DNA of 64,000 nucleotides from Pelobates cultripes (GCA_933207985.1 OW240912.1:202822002-202886001); one strand, 5' to 3'; positions 1-12,109 are shown, counted from the stretch's first letter. Numbers and translations: made by a program. The notes: generated by a model from the sequence alone, not told the origin.

Positions 1-1664
1 TTATGCCCCTTCAACTTGCTGCATCTATCCTTACTGAAAAAACACTAGACACATTTTTTTAAAACTAAAAAGTACTTTTTACATTATACATTACTTGATG
101 TCTACTTTGTGCGTAAGTGGTTTCCTAGCAGAAAAAAAAGTTTCAAAAAAAGTAATCCTGTAAGTGGTAACCTATCAGGAGGAGGTAGTCTAATTCACAT
201 CTTAATTAACACGATTCTCTTATAAAGTCCAAATTATTATCCTATTAGTCTTAGATAGGGTTTATCAACTGCTATATATATTATTGTACATGCTATAGAC
301 ATACAAATCTCACTGCTTGTTTCTACTTTTCAATGCAGTCATTTTAAACTAATCCTATTTGCGTTAAACTGCTTGTCTCTGTCAAAATAAACAGATAAAA
401 TGAACTCAATAAACTGATTGTAAAAAACAAATAGAAAATCTGAAGTCTGTTTCCAGATCAGTATATTTAGTGTAGACACAGACAATCAAATAAAGGTCCA
501 AGATGGATCACTAGCATTCTTAGCCAATTTTCGATTGTCTGTTTGAGGTCAGCAGCCTTAGGAAGACTGATGTAACAGGATCACAAAACCTCCCAACCGT
601 GAGTTGTATAGACATTCCTTTATTCTAATTTGAGTGAATGTGTGAACAAGATCCATATAGAGCTGTGTAGTAAAATGTAGAGATGGCTGGCCTAGATGTT
701 TTGGTAATGTCAGATTAACAAAGGGATGATAAAGCTGAAACTAATATATGTTTGGAAATCACTATAATGATATATCGATCTAATTATGTGCCCCAACTCT
801 ACCTCTCTATATGACGAGCACAATCAATCCCTAACGTTTGGTGTCCTATCCCTCCATCTCCACCTCCATATTTCATATCTCTTTCCTACATTATTTTTAA
901 TAAGGTTTCCTTTTCTCTCATATCTGTTGCCTCATTAGTTCCTCCTTTTACATTTTACTTTTCCCTTTCATCCATCCTGCCTTCTCTCCTATATTGAATG
1001 GATATGGATAACAATGGGGATACAGCTAGATGCAAGAATATAAGAAAAAAAAATCACATAGTGATGTACAGTATACAGCGCTGGCACGCAAATTCATAGA
1101 TTGCACTCACAAGGTAGAAGTCAAATGGATGCCTTGAAATCCATAAATGGATTATACTGGTCTGCCTTCCACCATGCAGAGTAATTCAGCAGGCCCAGGA
1201 ATATCAGGTAGCAGAATCAGGATGCAAATAAAAGATTCGCTTGTAGAAAAATTTATAAATTTATTGAGGCAACAAACTGCCTGATAAAAATAATAAATAA
1301 AATGTATAAAATAAATCTAAAGCGTTTCATCCAACGCAGTGGACTTCATAGATAAAATAACATAAACTGAACAGCAATCAAAGAACTGCACAGCAAAACA
1401 AAAAATGCATACCTGATCTCCTGTAAATGTCTTCTGATTAGTCTCTCCACGTTCACCTTTTCCCTTATCCTCTACCTCTCCTGTACTTGTTGCCCGCTCG
1501 CTCAGATCCGTGGCCACCTCGGGTGGGCGGATCCTGTGACTCGTCTATGTTTAGGGAAGACGCACGGGGATCAAGTCCTCGTGGCAGTCGAGCACTGTAG
1601 ACATAACTTCTTTTTCCTCTCTCTCTCTCTGTCCCTCTTACTGGGAAAGCCTTGTTTGGTAAAA
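1..1664. other. AT-rich sequence without a recognisable gene
   Basis: No domain-bearing reading frame is visible. From about 1285 to 1320 there are several overlapping AATAAA-type polyadenylation signals, followed at 1500-1640 by a GC-richer and CT-rich stretch leading into the MGQ reading frame at 1665. This could be the R/U5 and leader of an old LTR element, but I find no matching second LTR and no convincing tRNA primer site. Confidence 0.5.
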
Positions 1665-2111
1665 ATGGGACAAGAACATGCCAGACCTTCAAAAGGCTAT
1701 TTAGCTTGTGATATTGTTAAGGAGAGAGAAGGAGAAGAGGCTATGTTAAAAATAAAGAAGATAGCAAAGATTTGTGGTTTCCAAATGTCACCCAGTGGTA
1801 GATTACAGCCAGAGTTTTGGAGGAAATTGCTTATTGATAAAGAGGGCTTGCTATTGGATAATGGGTTGACGAAAGCCGTAGAGGCTTGGTATCGGGTAGC
1901 AAGAGGACTCAAGCAGGTGGGTTGGTTAGATGAAGAAATTTATTTTGAAGGACAAACGATTTATGTATATCACAGAAATGTTTGTAATGATGATTCATCT
2001 CTAGATGCTTTCACTTCCTCCCGGCATTGCTCTGTTAAAGGGTCAATGCACTTGACCAAGCCCCTGTACAACAATACCCATTGCGTTACTCTAAGTGCAT
2101 GGGCCCCCTGA
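1665..2111 (+). CDS. unidentified 148-codon frame starting MGQ, possibly Gag-like
   Basis: I do not recognise this frame with certainty. The same frame is open upstream to an ATG at 1536, but the upstream part is low-complexity (runs of Ser/Leu from a CT-repeat), so the ATG at 1665 is the likelier start. It begins MGQ, which would suit N-terminal myristoylation, and continues with a Lys/Glu-rich amphipathic region and a globular stretch containing EFWRKLLIDKEG and AWYRVARGLKQVGWLDEE (around residues 45-100). Small helical domains after a myristoylation-type start are typical of retroviral matrix proteins, so a fragment of an endogenous retrovirus gag gene is one possibility. No capsid, zinc knuckle or pol follows. 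The last roughly 40 residues look like noncoding sequence. A chance frame remains possible. Confidence 0.25.
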   Translation: MGQEHARPSKGYLACDIVKEREGEEAMLKIKKIAKICGFQMSPSGRLQPEFWRKLLIDKEGLLLDNGLTKAVEAWYRVARGLKQVGWLDEEIYFEGQTIYVYHRNVCNDDSSLDAFTSSRHCSVKGSMHLTKPLYNNTHCVTLSAWAP

Positions 2112-2324
2112 GCGTGTGAACCTTAGTGCAGTCGCACTGGCTGCATTTGTGGTAGTTTTGCCACTGTCTCAAACCATACGTCTCACATCATCATTCCCAT
2201 TTATGTATGTGCATTCTCTCATCTCACCTGTATAGCCCTTTGTAACCTCACTTGTGTTTGTGTCCTCCCTAATGTCTCTCTCCTATTACCTTTAGCAAAG
2301 GGATCAGCAACCTTTTTCTGCATG

Positions 2325-2548
2325 AGGATACCAAGTCTATAACTAAACAGTTGAAAGACCAGCATTAAGAAAAGGGCATTTCCTGTACTAATTATTATTA
2401 TTATTTTTATTATTATTACTATTATGATATCTTATTGTATTAATGTATACATTGTTATTTTAAAAATCTTCAATATTTGAATAAGAAAAGGGTATTTCTT
2501 TATTCTTGATCTTTCAGTTGTTTTACACTAATTTGGTATCCTTATATA
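2325..2548. repeat. fold-back (inverted) repeat
   Basis: The left arm (about 2325-2365, starting GAGGATACCAAG) is the imperfect reverse complement of the right arm (about 2505-2542, ending TTTGGTATCC). The two arms share ATACCAA, the CAGTTGAAAGA / TCTTTCAGTTG pair, and an AAGAAAAGGG motif further in. The centre is AT-rich and includes an ATT microsatellite (2390-2430). The shape fits a non-autonomous DNA transposon, but I cannot fix the ends or a target-site duplication. Confidence 0.45.
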
Positions 2549-4197
2549 TCACCAAATTATGGTGTTATCTACCAACTGTTGAAATGTATTTTACTAATTA
2601 CCTGTTGCCACTATCCTTTACAGATACGATGGCAGGGGTGAGGTAGAGACAGCAGTACATGCCATTCACACAATGGCAGCATATGTGAGGCCTTAGGTGA
2701 TCATCTGGTTGACCTAATGCTAGGATGACCTCTGCCTCTGTCCCTTCCCATGTCACACCCCATCCAAATCACTACAATCCCATAGCCCCTGTCCAAGCCT
2801 CTGTCGAGAGAGGAGTCAGTTTGGGCACTTGGCTAAGCTTCTGTTATTTGGTGATGGACACTGCTGCTGTCAAATATCAATATTCTTTCTATCAGACTTG
2901 CCTGCTATATATTCCCACAAGGCGTGAAGTATGTGGTAGCAGTATTTTGCCAGTTGGTGAACAACAGTCTACAGCAAATCACAATGTAGGTAGAGGGGAG
3001 AAAAATTAAAATAGACTCAAGGTCAGTTAGTGTATATTTCATACTCCAAAGCTGGCAGAAACCTGGGAATGAGTGTTGTGCCTCAGTGTAATAAACACAC
3101 TTTGACACTGTTCTGCAACTACCAATTACCAATACCGTTGTCCCTCGGTATCAGTGACTAATTGCCTATGTTCCTTGTTAACTTCACACTTTGTCAATTG
3201 TAGTCCACTTGTCCGTGTTACATGCTATATATATTCTGTATGAACCACCATTACCTTCAGAATAACTTCAGTTCTTATTGAAAACCTGTAAGTATTTAAC
3301 CATGCATATGGACATTCTGCACCATTTTTGAAACTGATGATGACATTTTGAGGAAGGAAGATTGAAATCTACATTTGGCTCTGTGTTCTAGAATGTCAAA
3401 TACTTTCACAGATGTTTTGAACTGGCTATTGGAAAAATAATGGTAGGCCTTTGACACATCATGGTGTTTATGAATCTACTAATAAATTTGATTAGAGAAG
3501 TATATGAAAGCATTATTCTCCTGTCATATGCAAACATTATGATGAACAATAAATGTGGAGTATGGTTCTGGTAATGGTACTGTAATACAGTTAGAATTGT
3601 ATTAATATTTACAGTAGTATCTTGCCTGTAAGTGTACATTCATTCATATGCACATTAAATAATTTTGCCGTTTTGGCGAGGGGAGCACCTACAATTCAGA
3701 TTCCAACCATTTGGCTTCTTTGAAACTATTGCCAGCTTCTTCTTCTTTGGAAAACTTACATATCAAAGTTATAATGTTCAGACCTCTTTTATAGCTGACT
3801 ACTTGGCAATCGACCAAATATAATTTGACAGTGCAGTTGCATTTGTAATTTGTTTTTACTACTTCAAAGTTAAACTAGTCCTTCATGTTTTTTTCTCTGT
3901 TATGTTTTCCTCCCCTGTATATGCCGTGTGATTCTAGCTTTGCATGTTAAATCATGCTTGAAGAAGTGACCCTAGTGACTTGAAAGCATGCAATTATAGT
4001 TTTTCCATTTAACCAACAAAGGTGCGTGACTATGATTTCTTGATCAAAAACTACATTTATTCTTAGATAAATCATGAAGGTTTTCATAGTAATCAACTTT
4101 TGTTGATTACTATTGGGACCATCATAAATTATCTAACAATGTGTTAGCTGAGTATATGCTATGTCTTTTAGACTTATTTTTCATTGTATGTTAACAT
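2549..4197. other. no gene recognised
   Basis: AT-rich sequence with only short, non-homologous frames. Around 3955-4000 a CTTGAAGA...AAGT...ACTT-GAAA-GCATGC arrangement resembles the tails of Penelope-type elements (a degenerate hammerhead-like layout), but it is too weak for a call. Confidence 0.4.
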
Positions 4198-5377
4198 AGA
4201 TTGGTCAGCCTCAACATTTAAACCACCTGCCTAATATCGTGTAAGTCCTCCTTTTGCTGACAAACTCCACAAGACCTCTAAATGTGTCCTTTGGTATCTG
4301 GCACCAAGGCATTATCAGCAGATCCTTTAAGTCCTGCAAGTTGTGAGGTGGGGCATCAATGGACTGGATTGCAGCACATTCCACAGATGCTCAATCGGAT
4401 TTAAGTATGAGGAATTTGGAGGCCATGGCAACACCTTAAACTCTTTGTCAGTTCCTTAAACCATTCCTGAACAATATTTGCAGTGTAGCCGAGTGCATTA
4501 TTCTACTGAAAGAGGCCACTGCCATTAGGGAGCACCATTGCCATGAAAGGGTATGCGTGGTTTACAACAATCTCTAGGTAGGTGGTACATGTCAAAGTAA
4601 CATCCACATGAATGCCAAAACCCAAGGTTTCCCAGCAGGACATTGCCAGAGCATAACATTAGCTTTACCGGCCTGCCTTCTTCCCATAGTGTATCCTGCT
4701 TCCATCTCTTCCCCAGGTAAACAACCCACATGCACCTAGCCATCCACATAAATAACAGGAAATGTAATTCAACAGATCAGGGAACTTTCTTCCATTACTC
4801 TATTGTCCAGTTCTATTGCTCAAGTTCACATTAAAGGAGCTGGTGGACAGGGGTCATCATGGGTACTCTGATTAGTCTGATGCTATGGAGACTCATATGC
4901 AGCAGCCTGCAAGGCACTGTGTATTCTGACACCTTTCTGTCATGGCCAGCATTAAGTATTTCGGAAAGTTGAGCTACAGTAGCTCTTCTATGTGATTGGA
5001 CTAGACGGGTTAGCCTTCACTACCCATGAGCATTAATGAGCCTTGGGTGCCCATGACCCTATAGCCAGTTCACCACTTGTCCTTCCATGCATTCATTTTG
5101 ATAGATACTAACCACTGCATGCCAGGAACATACCACAAGACTTGCTGTCTTGGAGATGCTCTGACCCAGCCATCTAGCCATTACTATTAGGCCTTTGTCA
5201 AAGTAACACAGATCTTTTCACATGCCCATTTTACCTGCTTCCAACACATGAAATTCAAGAACTGATTGTTCACTTGATGTCTAATATATCCCACCCCTTG
5301 GCACGTGCCATTATAACAATTTAATCAATGTTATTCACTTCACCTGTCAGTGGTTTTAATGTTGTGGATAAACAGTG
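4198..5377 (-). mobile_element. Tc1/mariner-type DNA transposon, decayed
   Basis: About 1.18 kb bounded by imperfect terminal inverted repeats. The left end reads TTGGTCAGCC-TCAACATTTAAACCACC and the right end GGTTTTAATGTTGTGGATAA, followed by CAGTG and TA. Between them, on the minus strand, lies a single decayed transposase gene. The element belongs to the same Tc1-like family as the fragment at 33298, whose left end is better preserved (CACTGATCAGCCACAAC). The copy carries many stops and substitutions, so it is old and immobile. Confidence 0.85.
4231..5229 (-). pseudogene. Tc1-like transposase, broken
   Basis: A transposase of about 330 residues would cut and paste the element through an N-terminal paired-type DNA-binding region and a C-terminal DDE domain. 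The start is placed at 5229 (ATG GGC, in the family's usual MGK-like position) and the stop at 4231-4233. The recognisable C-terminal half includes NGSGLFQ, a run homologous to the QDNAPCH region, and PN-type residues before the missing glutamate block. The second catalytic Asp codon (4500-4502) now reads Asn, and the codon before it (4503-4505) is an in-frame TAG. The longest open piece is only 74 codons (4525-4749), carrying part of the catalytic core (LWEEGRP...LCSGNVLLGNLGF). The gene is therefore inactive twice over. Confidence 0.8.
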
Positions 5378-5523
5378 TACATAGTGTAACTATTATGCTT
5401 AGATGTCCTGTTTCTTTTTAAAGAAGCTTTGATGACTATAATGTATGAGAAATAAATGTTTGCTGATGGGGAAAATGAATAATAAGGGCATTCAGCCTTT
5501 GCTAATTTAAAGTTAACTAACAT

Positions 5524-5679
5524 GGTTATTCACTACAGTGAGAATTCAAAGTGAATTCAAAGTGGATTCCAAATGTATTGTCACACTGAAAGCACAGCCT
5601 TTTCAATTTTGTTCATTTTGTCCTTAATTTTGAAATTCACTTTGCGTTCAGTTTGAATTCTCATCTTAGTGAATAACCC
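5524..5679. mobile_element. fold-back MITE (GGTTATTCACT family), copy 1
   Basis: The terminal inverted repeats are GGTTATTCACTACAGTGAGA at the left and TCTCATCTTAGTGAATAACC at the right. Subterminal arms (AATTCAAAGTGAATT / AATTCACTTTGCGTTC) continue the inversion, giving arms of about 60 bp. Related copies lie at 31438-31591 and 53810-53974. No coding capacity. The superfamily is uncertain because no clear target-site duplication is visible. Confidence 0.65.
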
Positions 5680-6092
5680 TATAAATATTTTTAAATGTAC
5701 TATAACTTATGTGAATGTTCTATTTTCTTGCAAAATATATATATTTTTTTAAATTTGACAATTTTTATTGGGTCATACGTATACATCTAGATCATGTGAA
5801 TACATTCGGTAGACGTCATGTTGAGATACATACATTTTTACAATATTTATGCTAGAGACGTACTATTTCGGAGGTGCATCGCATGTAAGCAAACTGGGAT
5901 CGCTTACTTTTGCATATCGCATGCTCCAAATATTTTTTGTATAACATTCAGTATAGAAGAAAGGAGAAAAGAGGGGAAAGAGTAGAGTGGGAGGGGATCC
6001 AGAGGCAGTTTCGTATTCTTCTCCGCATCTTGGGAGAGAGGATTGTGCTGGAGGGGGGAGGGGAAGGACTGGGATAGTCTATCCTCATGGAG

Positions 6093-6130
6093 GGTCCGCT
6101 GTGTTTAGCTCGGTCCGCTGTGTTTAGCTC
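6093..6130. repeat. 19-bp perfect tandem duplication
   Basis: GGTCCGCTGTGTTTAGCTC occurs twice head to tail (6093-6111 and 6112-6130) at the point where LINE ORF2 is cut off. It probably marks the repair or template-switch junction of the internal deletion. Confidence 0.9.
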
Positions 6131-6139
6131 CCCCCCTGT

Positions 6140-8610
6140 AATGTCCTGAAGAGGTACAGCAATCTTGGAAGCAGTGACATTTTAATGGCTGCTATGCGGC
6201 CTAGCCATGAGAGGAATTTCCCTTCCCATGACTTGAGTGTGTTTTCTAATACTTTTAGGGTCCTAGCGTAGTTCGTTCGAAATAGTCCTGAGGGTTTCTT
6301 TGTGAGTTTGATTCCTAAATATGTTATGTGGTCTGATATCCGGTCCAGAGGGAACGCCTCTTTTAGCCTATTTCTCTCCTCCCCCCATTCCTACCGTCAA
6401 CGCTTGTGTTTTGGAGACATTCAGTTTATAGTATGAATGGTGGCCAAAAAGTTCAATTTGTCGCATAATGTTGGGCCTAGATATGAACGGTTGAGTTAGG
6501 GTGAGAAATATGTTGTCCGCAAAGATGTTTAGTTTATAGTCTTTGGCTCCAAGGGGTATGCCATGAATGTTAGGGTATGCTCTAATCTTGGAAGCCAATG
6601 GCTCCAGGGCTAGGACATAGAGCAACTGGGAAAAGGGCATCCCTATCTGGAGCCATTGCTGACGTTTATCTTGCGTGAGGGGAATCCTGCATAGAGGACT
6701 TGTGCTGAGGGTGTACTGTATAGAGCCTCTACCGCTGCGATAAATTGTGTGGTGAAGTCAAATTTGAGGAGTACCCTATTTAGGAATGATCAGTTTAATC
6801 TATTGAAGGCCTTCTCCGCATCTAGGGACACGAATAGGCCTCCGATCCTCATTTTCCTAGTGCTATGCATGAGATCCAGTACCTTGCGGGTGTTATCTGA
6901 ACCCTGTCTGCCCCCCATGAACCCCACCTGGTCGTCATGGATAAGTTCTGGGAGGATGGTTTTAAGTTTGTTGGCTTGGAGCTTCGCAAATAGCTTGGCA
7001 TCCGTGTTGATCAGGGAAATAGGGTGGAAGTTTGGACATGTGATTGGGAGTTTCCTTGGCTTGGAGAGGGTAGTAATATGAGCCTGTAGGAGCTCTGTGG
7101 GCAACGAGTGTTTATAGATGGCATTATTAAACAGGGTTGTTAGTGCTGGGGATAAAATATCGGCGTATAATTTATAGTATGCGTTGACAAATCCATCCGG
7201 GCCTGGGGCTTTCCCTGTGGGGAGTGCTTTTACTGTGGTTTTAGCCTCTTGTTGGGTGATGGGGGCTGAGAGGGTCTCTCTGTGTGCTGGTGAGAGGAGT
7301 GGTAGAGGGGTGTCTTGCAGGTATTCGTTGATTGTCGCGGGGGATGTGGTGGGCGTGAGCGAGTTGTCTCTCAGATTGTATAGGGATTCATAGTATGATG
7401 CGAACTCATCGCTGATAGCCTTTGGGGCAATTAGTCTGTCACCGGTTGGCGATTTTATCTATGCTACTTTAGACGTGGCCTGTCTATCCCTGAGTCTTTG
7501 GGCGAGGATTTTGCTCACTCTATTTCCTTAGGAATACTGCGTAGCTTTCAATTTTCTCAACGCGTATCCCACCTTAGTAAGCGCCAAGGTCTGTATCTTG
7601 TTCTGCGTCTCTGAGATCTGGTGTTTCAACTCTGTGGATGGGTGTGTTTGGTTCAGTTTATTAAAGTCGTGCAGTAGCTTATACCAGGTGGTATGTTGGG
7701 CATGGGATGTGGGCTCTTTTTATCAATTCTCCCCAAATAACAGGCTTGTGTGCTAACCAGGTGGTTTCCGGGGATATACCTGGTGCTGTATTTTCTCTAA
7801 AATAGTGTCTGAGTGAGTCTTCTATGTGCTTGACAAAAGTTTGGTCATGTAGCAGCATCTCATTTAGGTGCCATGGGATTCTATTGTGGCTTTCAAATTT
7901 GTCTTTTAGTTAGATTGTGATGGGCGCTGTAGCTATAGGGGTAAGAGAGGACCTGCGTTAGGTGCTTATTCTCTATGAGAAACCTATCAATTCGGGTGTA
8001 GGAGTTGTGGACTGAGGAGAAGTATGTAAAGTCCTTCTCCGTGGGGTGAAGGACTCTCCGTGTGTCATAAAGGTTATGTTCATCTAACAGTTTCTGGTAT
8101 GTTTTGCAAGTTCTCCTGGCTTGTGGTGGGCCCTGCCCATTTGGCCCTTTTGATAAGTCTAAACTAGGGTCGAGAATGTGGTTAAAGTCCCCACATAGTA
8201 TCAGCATTCCCCTCCGGACTGGCGTCAGTTTAGCCAGGGTCCTGTGTAGGAAGTTACGCTGTTCTGAGTTTGGCACGTATATGTTCGCTATTGTGGAGGT
8301 GATGTCATTGATGGTGCATATTAGTATGATGTAGCGGCCCACTGCGTCTATGACAAGGTCATGTTCTGTAAATGCTACTCGGTTTCTTATCAGTATGGAT
8401 ACCCCTTTTGTTTTAGATTTTGCAGTGGCGTGATATTGGTGTGGGTAAGTGAGGGGTTTGAGGTTGGGCGGTTTGGTTAGATGTGTCTCTTGGAGGCACA
8501 CAACATCAGGTGAGGACTTTTGGAGGTCAAGGTACAGGAGGTGGCGTTTAACAGGGGTATTCAGGTCCCTAAAATTGTGACTAAGTACTTTCAAGAAGGG
8601 AGGGCCGTGG
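6140..8610 (-). pseudogene. L1 ORF2 (endonuclease / reverse transcriptase), broken and C-terminally deleted
   Basis: ORF2p nicks the target DNA and reverse-transcribes the LINE RNA there. An apurinic-type endonuclease covers about 7893-8610 (SHNFRDLN, LQETHL, ILCGDFN). A frameshift follows, then a linker and the reverse transcriptase. The RT fingers are at 6790-7104 (SLINTDAKLFAKL, QVGFMGGRQGSDNTRK, and catalytic block SLDAEKAFNRLN). The palm is at 6368-6640, where the usual YADD/FADD box reads FADN, so the second catalytic Asp is lost. Thumb-like sequence (SWEGKFLSWLGRIAAIK...) runs to about 6160. The rest of the C-terminal region is missing, replaced by a short GC-rich 3' region containing a 19-bp tandem duplication. 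Confidence 0.85.
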
Positions 8611-8934
8611 TGAAATGCTTGTGGTATTGCTGATAGTGCTGGTTGGACGTTCTCCCTGCATGTCTCTGTAAGGCCTATTGATGTTAAACATTTGTGAAGT
8701 GTAAAGCAGTGGTGTGGTGTATGCTTGCAGTTACGGTTCTCTGGAACTGTGGGCACTGCGCCAGGCTGGAACCCGAGGCGGAGCGCATCTTCTCATGATG
8801 TAGTTGCGTCCGTACCGGCTTCAGAGATTTGTCAGTGATAAAGGAGCAAAGGTCCTGGAGGTGCGTGTTGTGAGTGTAGGTGTCTAGGTCCTTCGCTCTC
8901 CTGCTCCTCCTTTCACTGTGTATATAGTAATATG

Positions 8935-9906
8935 AGTAGATATGAGAAGTTGGTGTGCAGACTACTTTTTCACCTTCTTCCAGTCGTGCTCTACTCGCTG
9001 TGGTGAGGCGGTTTTTCCAGGCTGTTTGTGGACAGGTAGGCCCCACGTCTTGAGGGCCGTCATCCCTTCCTCCAGGAACGTTGCGTAGGTGAAGACTCCA
9101 TTGCACTGGATATTTAGGCGTACAGGGTGTCTCCACCTGTAGAGAATCTTATGCTCCCAAAGGGCATCTGTAACCTCCTTAAACTCCCTTCTCCGTTGTA
9201 AGGTAACGAGAGGTCCGCGTATATCTGTAGGTGGTTGTATTGTGGTGGGAGGTCTGCGCGGTTTCTCGCTGCCTTCATTATGGCCTCTTTTACGTGGTAG
9301 TAGTGGAGGTGGGTCAGATTGTCTTGCGCGGCCTCAACCAGTAAGAACTTCGGCTTAGCTTCCCGGTGAGCTACAGAAGTAGCATATCTGTCGGTATATT
9401 GGGTAGTAGACATTTGAAAAGCCTGGTCAAGAATTCAGGTATATCTGCCTGCGTTACCGTTTCCGGGATGCCACATACTATCAGGTTTTGCTGACGTGAA
9501 CGATCTTCAAGGTCGAAGATTTGAGTTGGGCTGAGGTGAGTTGCTTCTCCAGAGCTTGCACGTGGTCTGCCAGATCGTTATGGGCCTCTGCGTATTCACC
9601 CATGCGGTGCTCCACTTGGGCCTTTCTTTCGCCGAGCTCCTGGATGTCCTTGCTGAGCGCAGATACTGAGGACTGCATATTTTTCAGCAGCTTGTCGGAC
9701 ATTTCCTCTAGGCAAGCCTTCAGGATATCTTGGGTGACCGGGATATTCCCTGGGTCAGGCAAGATTTGCAGGGGGAGAGTATCGTCTCCGTCGCCATCTT
9801 GGTCTGCCGCGTGTGGGCCGGGGGGTTTGTTTCGCGCCGATCGCGCAGTAAAAAAGCCAATTTTTTCCCCCCGCTCAGGGTTTTTCTTACCCTTTTTCTG
9901 TGCCAT
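8935..9906 (-). pseudogene. L1 ORF1 (RNA-binding chaperone), frameshifted
   Basis: ORF1p binds LINE RNA as a trimer and acts as a nucleic-acid chaperone. The N-terminal piece (9481-9906, 141 codons) starts MAQKKGKKNP, a basic tail, and continues through an acidic linker into a heptad-rich coiled coil (about residues 65-130, with SVSALSKDIQELGERK and MGEYAEAHNDLADHV). After a frame change, the C-terminal domain continues at 9114-9413 with LHYYHVKEAIMKAARNR and YNHLQIYADLS, typical of the L1 ORF1 RRM/C-terminal domain. A second frame change leads to a lysine-rich end near 8935. At least two frameshifts inactivate it. The end coordinate is approximate. Confidence 0.75.
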
Positions 9907-10024
9907 AATGGTGAGGCGGGTGGAAGGGGAATTCTGTGGTGTTTGGCTAGTTTCGGAGCGGAATGCTAGTGCAGTGCGACCATCCGCTTCAGCATCCAGG
10001 CCACGCCCTGCAAAAAAATATATT

Positions 10025-10811
10025 TAATACACTGAGCATGAATGAAAGGTTTTGAGTGTGAGATATCATCATTATCATTTGTTTGAAAAATGTATCCCTT
10101 GTTGATGGAGTTCCACGAAAATGTTGTAATGCTTTAAAATGCATTTTTCTTGATGAGGAAGAGGTCGATTGTGGGCCTGAAATATGGAGTAGAATGAAAG
10201 GTAAGCACTTCCGTAGTAGGATGTAAGCCATACAAAGACTTTCCTTATTTATTTAATTTTCTGAAATTGCTAGTTTATATTGAACTAAGTGGTTTATTAA
10301 AATCTCAATATACTATTATGTAACATGCTTTATGGCTGTCTTCTATTTTCCAGTACTAAGCAAACAATGGTAAATGCATTATATTTGGATGTGAAGAATA
10401 ATATAGTACAGTAAATAATGTTAATGTTACATTTGAAGAGAAGGCATCTGTCACTGGCATCAATAATGTTCAGATTTCATTGTAAATATTTTTACAGACT
10501 CTGAGTGACATTGTGAGTGGTGTGTTATGTGTAGTATTTATTAAACCACCCTGAAGCTGAACTGCAAAGAGTTGTTAACTAAATAATGTTACCAAAGAAC
10601 CTTTGTATGTGTGGTTGTCAGGTGAAATTACTCATGAATTATTAATGGTCTCTTTTAGTTGAAGCCACTTTGTCCACATAATCTAGACTTCATCTAAATA
10701 TTGTCACAAATGGTTACATTCAACAGGCTATTGTTCACACAAAAAGGACTACAATGGGAATCATGGAAAAATTATTTATATGGTTTGACATACGGAATTA
10801 CAATACAGGTA
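10025..10811. other. no gene recognised
   Basis: AT-rich sequence between the L1 element and the first T2-like MITE. No homologous frame or inverted repeat was noticed. Confidence 0.4.
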
Positions 10812-10815
10812 TTAA

Positions 10816-11286
10816 AGGAACACACCAGCACCATAACTACTACATCTCACTTTAGCGGTTACGGTCCTGGAATGGTTTTTGAATGGTTTGACTTGTTACC
10901 TGTAGTTTGCCAGGCACCACTAACAGCTGCCACTACTAGCGCATAAGAGCTAGCAGTTCCTAGCACTGCATGGCAAAGCTCATTGGCTGATGATCTAATT
11001 TTCACTGCAGTTTTACTTTAAAGGACCAGTAAGAGGAGTATTGCATTGAACGTCCATCCTAGAGATGTCAATGTTGTGGAAGGCAGAGAGGGCCGCAGCA
11101 TTGAGGGAGTCTTGGTGCAGTGCCAGCCCTGCAGCAGCACTCTATGGACCCCAGACAAGTGGGCAAACCATTCAAAAGAGGTTTGAATACTTACATTCGG
11201 GAGGGGAGAAAGGAACGGACAGTGCACTCCTGGTACTATATACGCTAAGTGAGCTGAAGTGGTTATTGTGCTTGTAGTGTTCATTC
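10816..11286. mobile_element. T2/Kolobok-type MITE, diverged
   Basis: The left end follows TTAA (10812-10815) and starts AGGAACAC, then CAGCACCATAACTACT and ATCTCACTTTAGCGG. The right end is the imperfect inverse (CGCTAAGTGAGCTGAAGTGG, TTATTGTGCTTGTAGTGTTC). The arms are thus about 45 bp, and the right TTAA has decayed to TCAA. There is no transposase, and GC-richer unique sequence sits in the middle. Confidence 0.65.
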
Positions 11287-12109
11287 AAAGATATAAAGAT
11301 TTTAATGATATTTCTTATGAACAGAATTATGTGACCATAATTCAAGTATATTATATAATAAATGCTATAATTTACTGTGCAAATATGTAAATGGAAAGTG
11401 CTGAAAATCAAACTACTAATGATTCACAGTGATTGTAAGATTGAGTGCTCAAAAAAAAAAAAAAACAACAACCTTATTTTATTAGTTTAACTCTTTGAGT
11501 ACCAGAACATTGCAGATCATTGTTTGTGGCACACTTTTGGCACTGAAAGTGTTTAAACACATTGCAAATGATGGATTACTGTGCATGCAGAAACCAGCTT
11601 AGTTTAATGACTTACACTAGCCCTGCTCTAATACAATATATTATGCTAAAATATGAAACTATTACAATTGGTGGTACAGACAAATATAAAAAAGACGATA
11701 CAGGACAGGATATGTCCCTGGAAATCTGTGATACGCTGGCAGACATCTTTAGCCTACACGCAGTGCTAGTAATGAGTGACACATTTTCAGCTGAGAAATG
11801 CATAGACTGAAACAATATAAGTATTCTATCTATCTCAGCCAAATGTAAGCATGTTCCAATACAATTTAATGGCTAGGTGCTTTGTTTTTTTATCCTGACA
11901 ACTTCGTATGTGAAAGAAAAACAAATATTTCTTATATTTTTTTTTATTATGATTTTTGTTACACAAGAGACATAAGACCACCATTTAAGTAAATAAACCA
12001 TTCACTTTTCCATGTATCACAGCACCAATAGCTTGTATAAATAGGTATGGCAAGAAGGAAGTATATAATCTCTACATTAACCACACCTCCAATGGGGATG
12101 GGGCTATGG

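Larger units (their letters stand above)
5745..10009 (-). mobile_element. L1/Tx1-type LINE, minus strand, internally deleted
   Basis: Read on the minus strand, the element starts near 10009 with a short 5' UTR beginning GGGCGTGGCCTG, the same signature that opens the plus-strand L1 at 14951. ORF1 and then ORF2 (endonuclease, reverse transcriptase, start of the thumb) follow. The element ends in a T-rich plus-strand tract at 5745-5770, the complement of a poly(A) tail. A target-site duplication is plausible: GCAAAATATATATAT at about 5730 against GCAAAAAAATATATT at about 10010. ORF2 is deleted after the thumb start, so the element is about 4.3 kb where the L1 at 14951 is about 5.9 kb. Confidence 0.88.

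Noticed and set aside
3296..3420. CTGATGATGA followed by GAAA, as a hammerhead candidate
   Set aside because: No plausible stem I or stem II pairing could be drawn.
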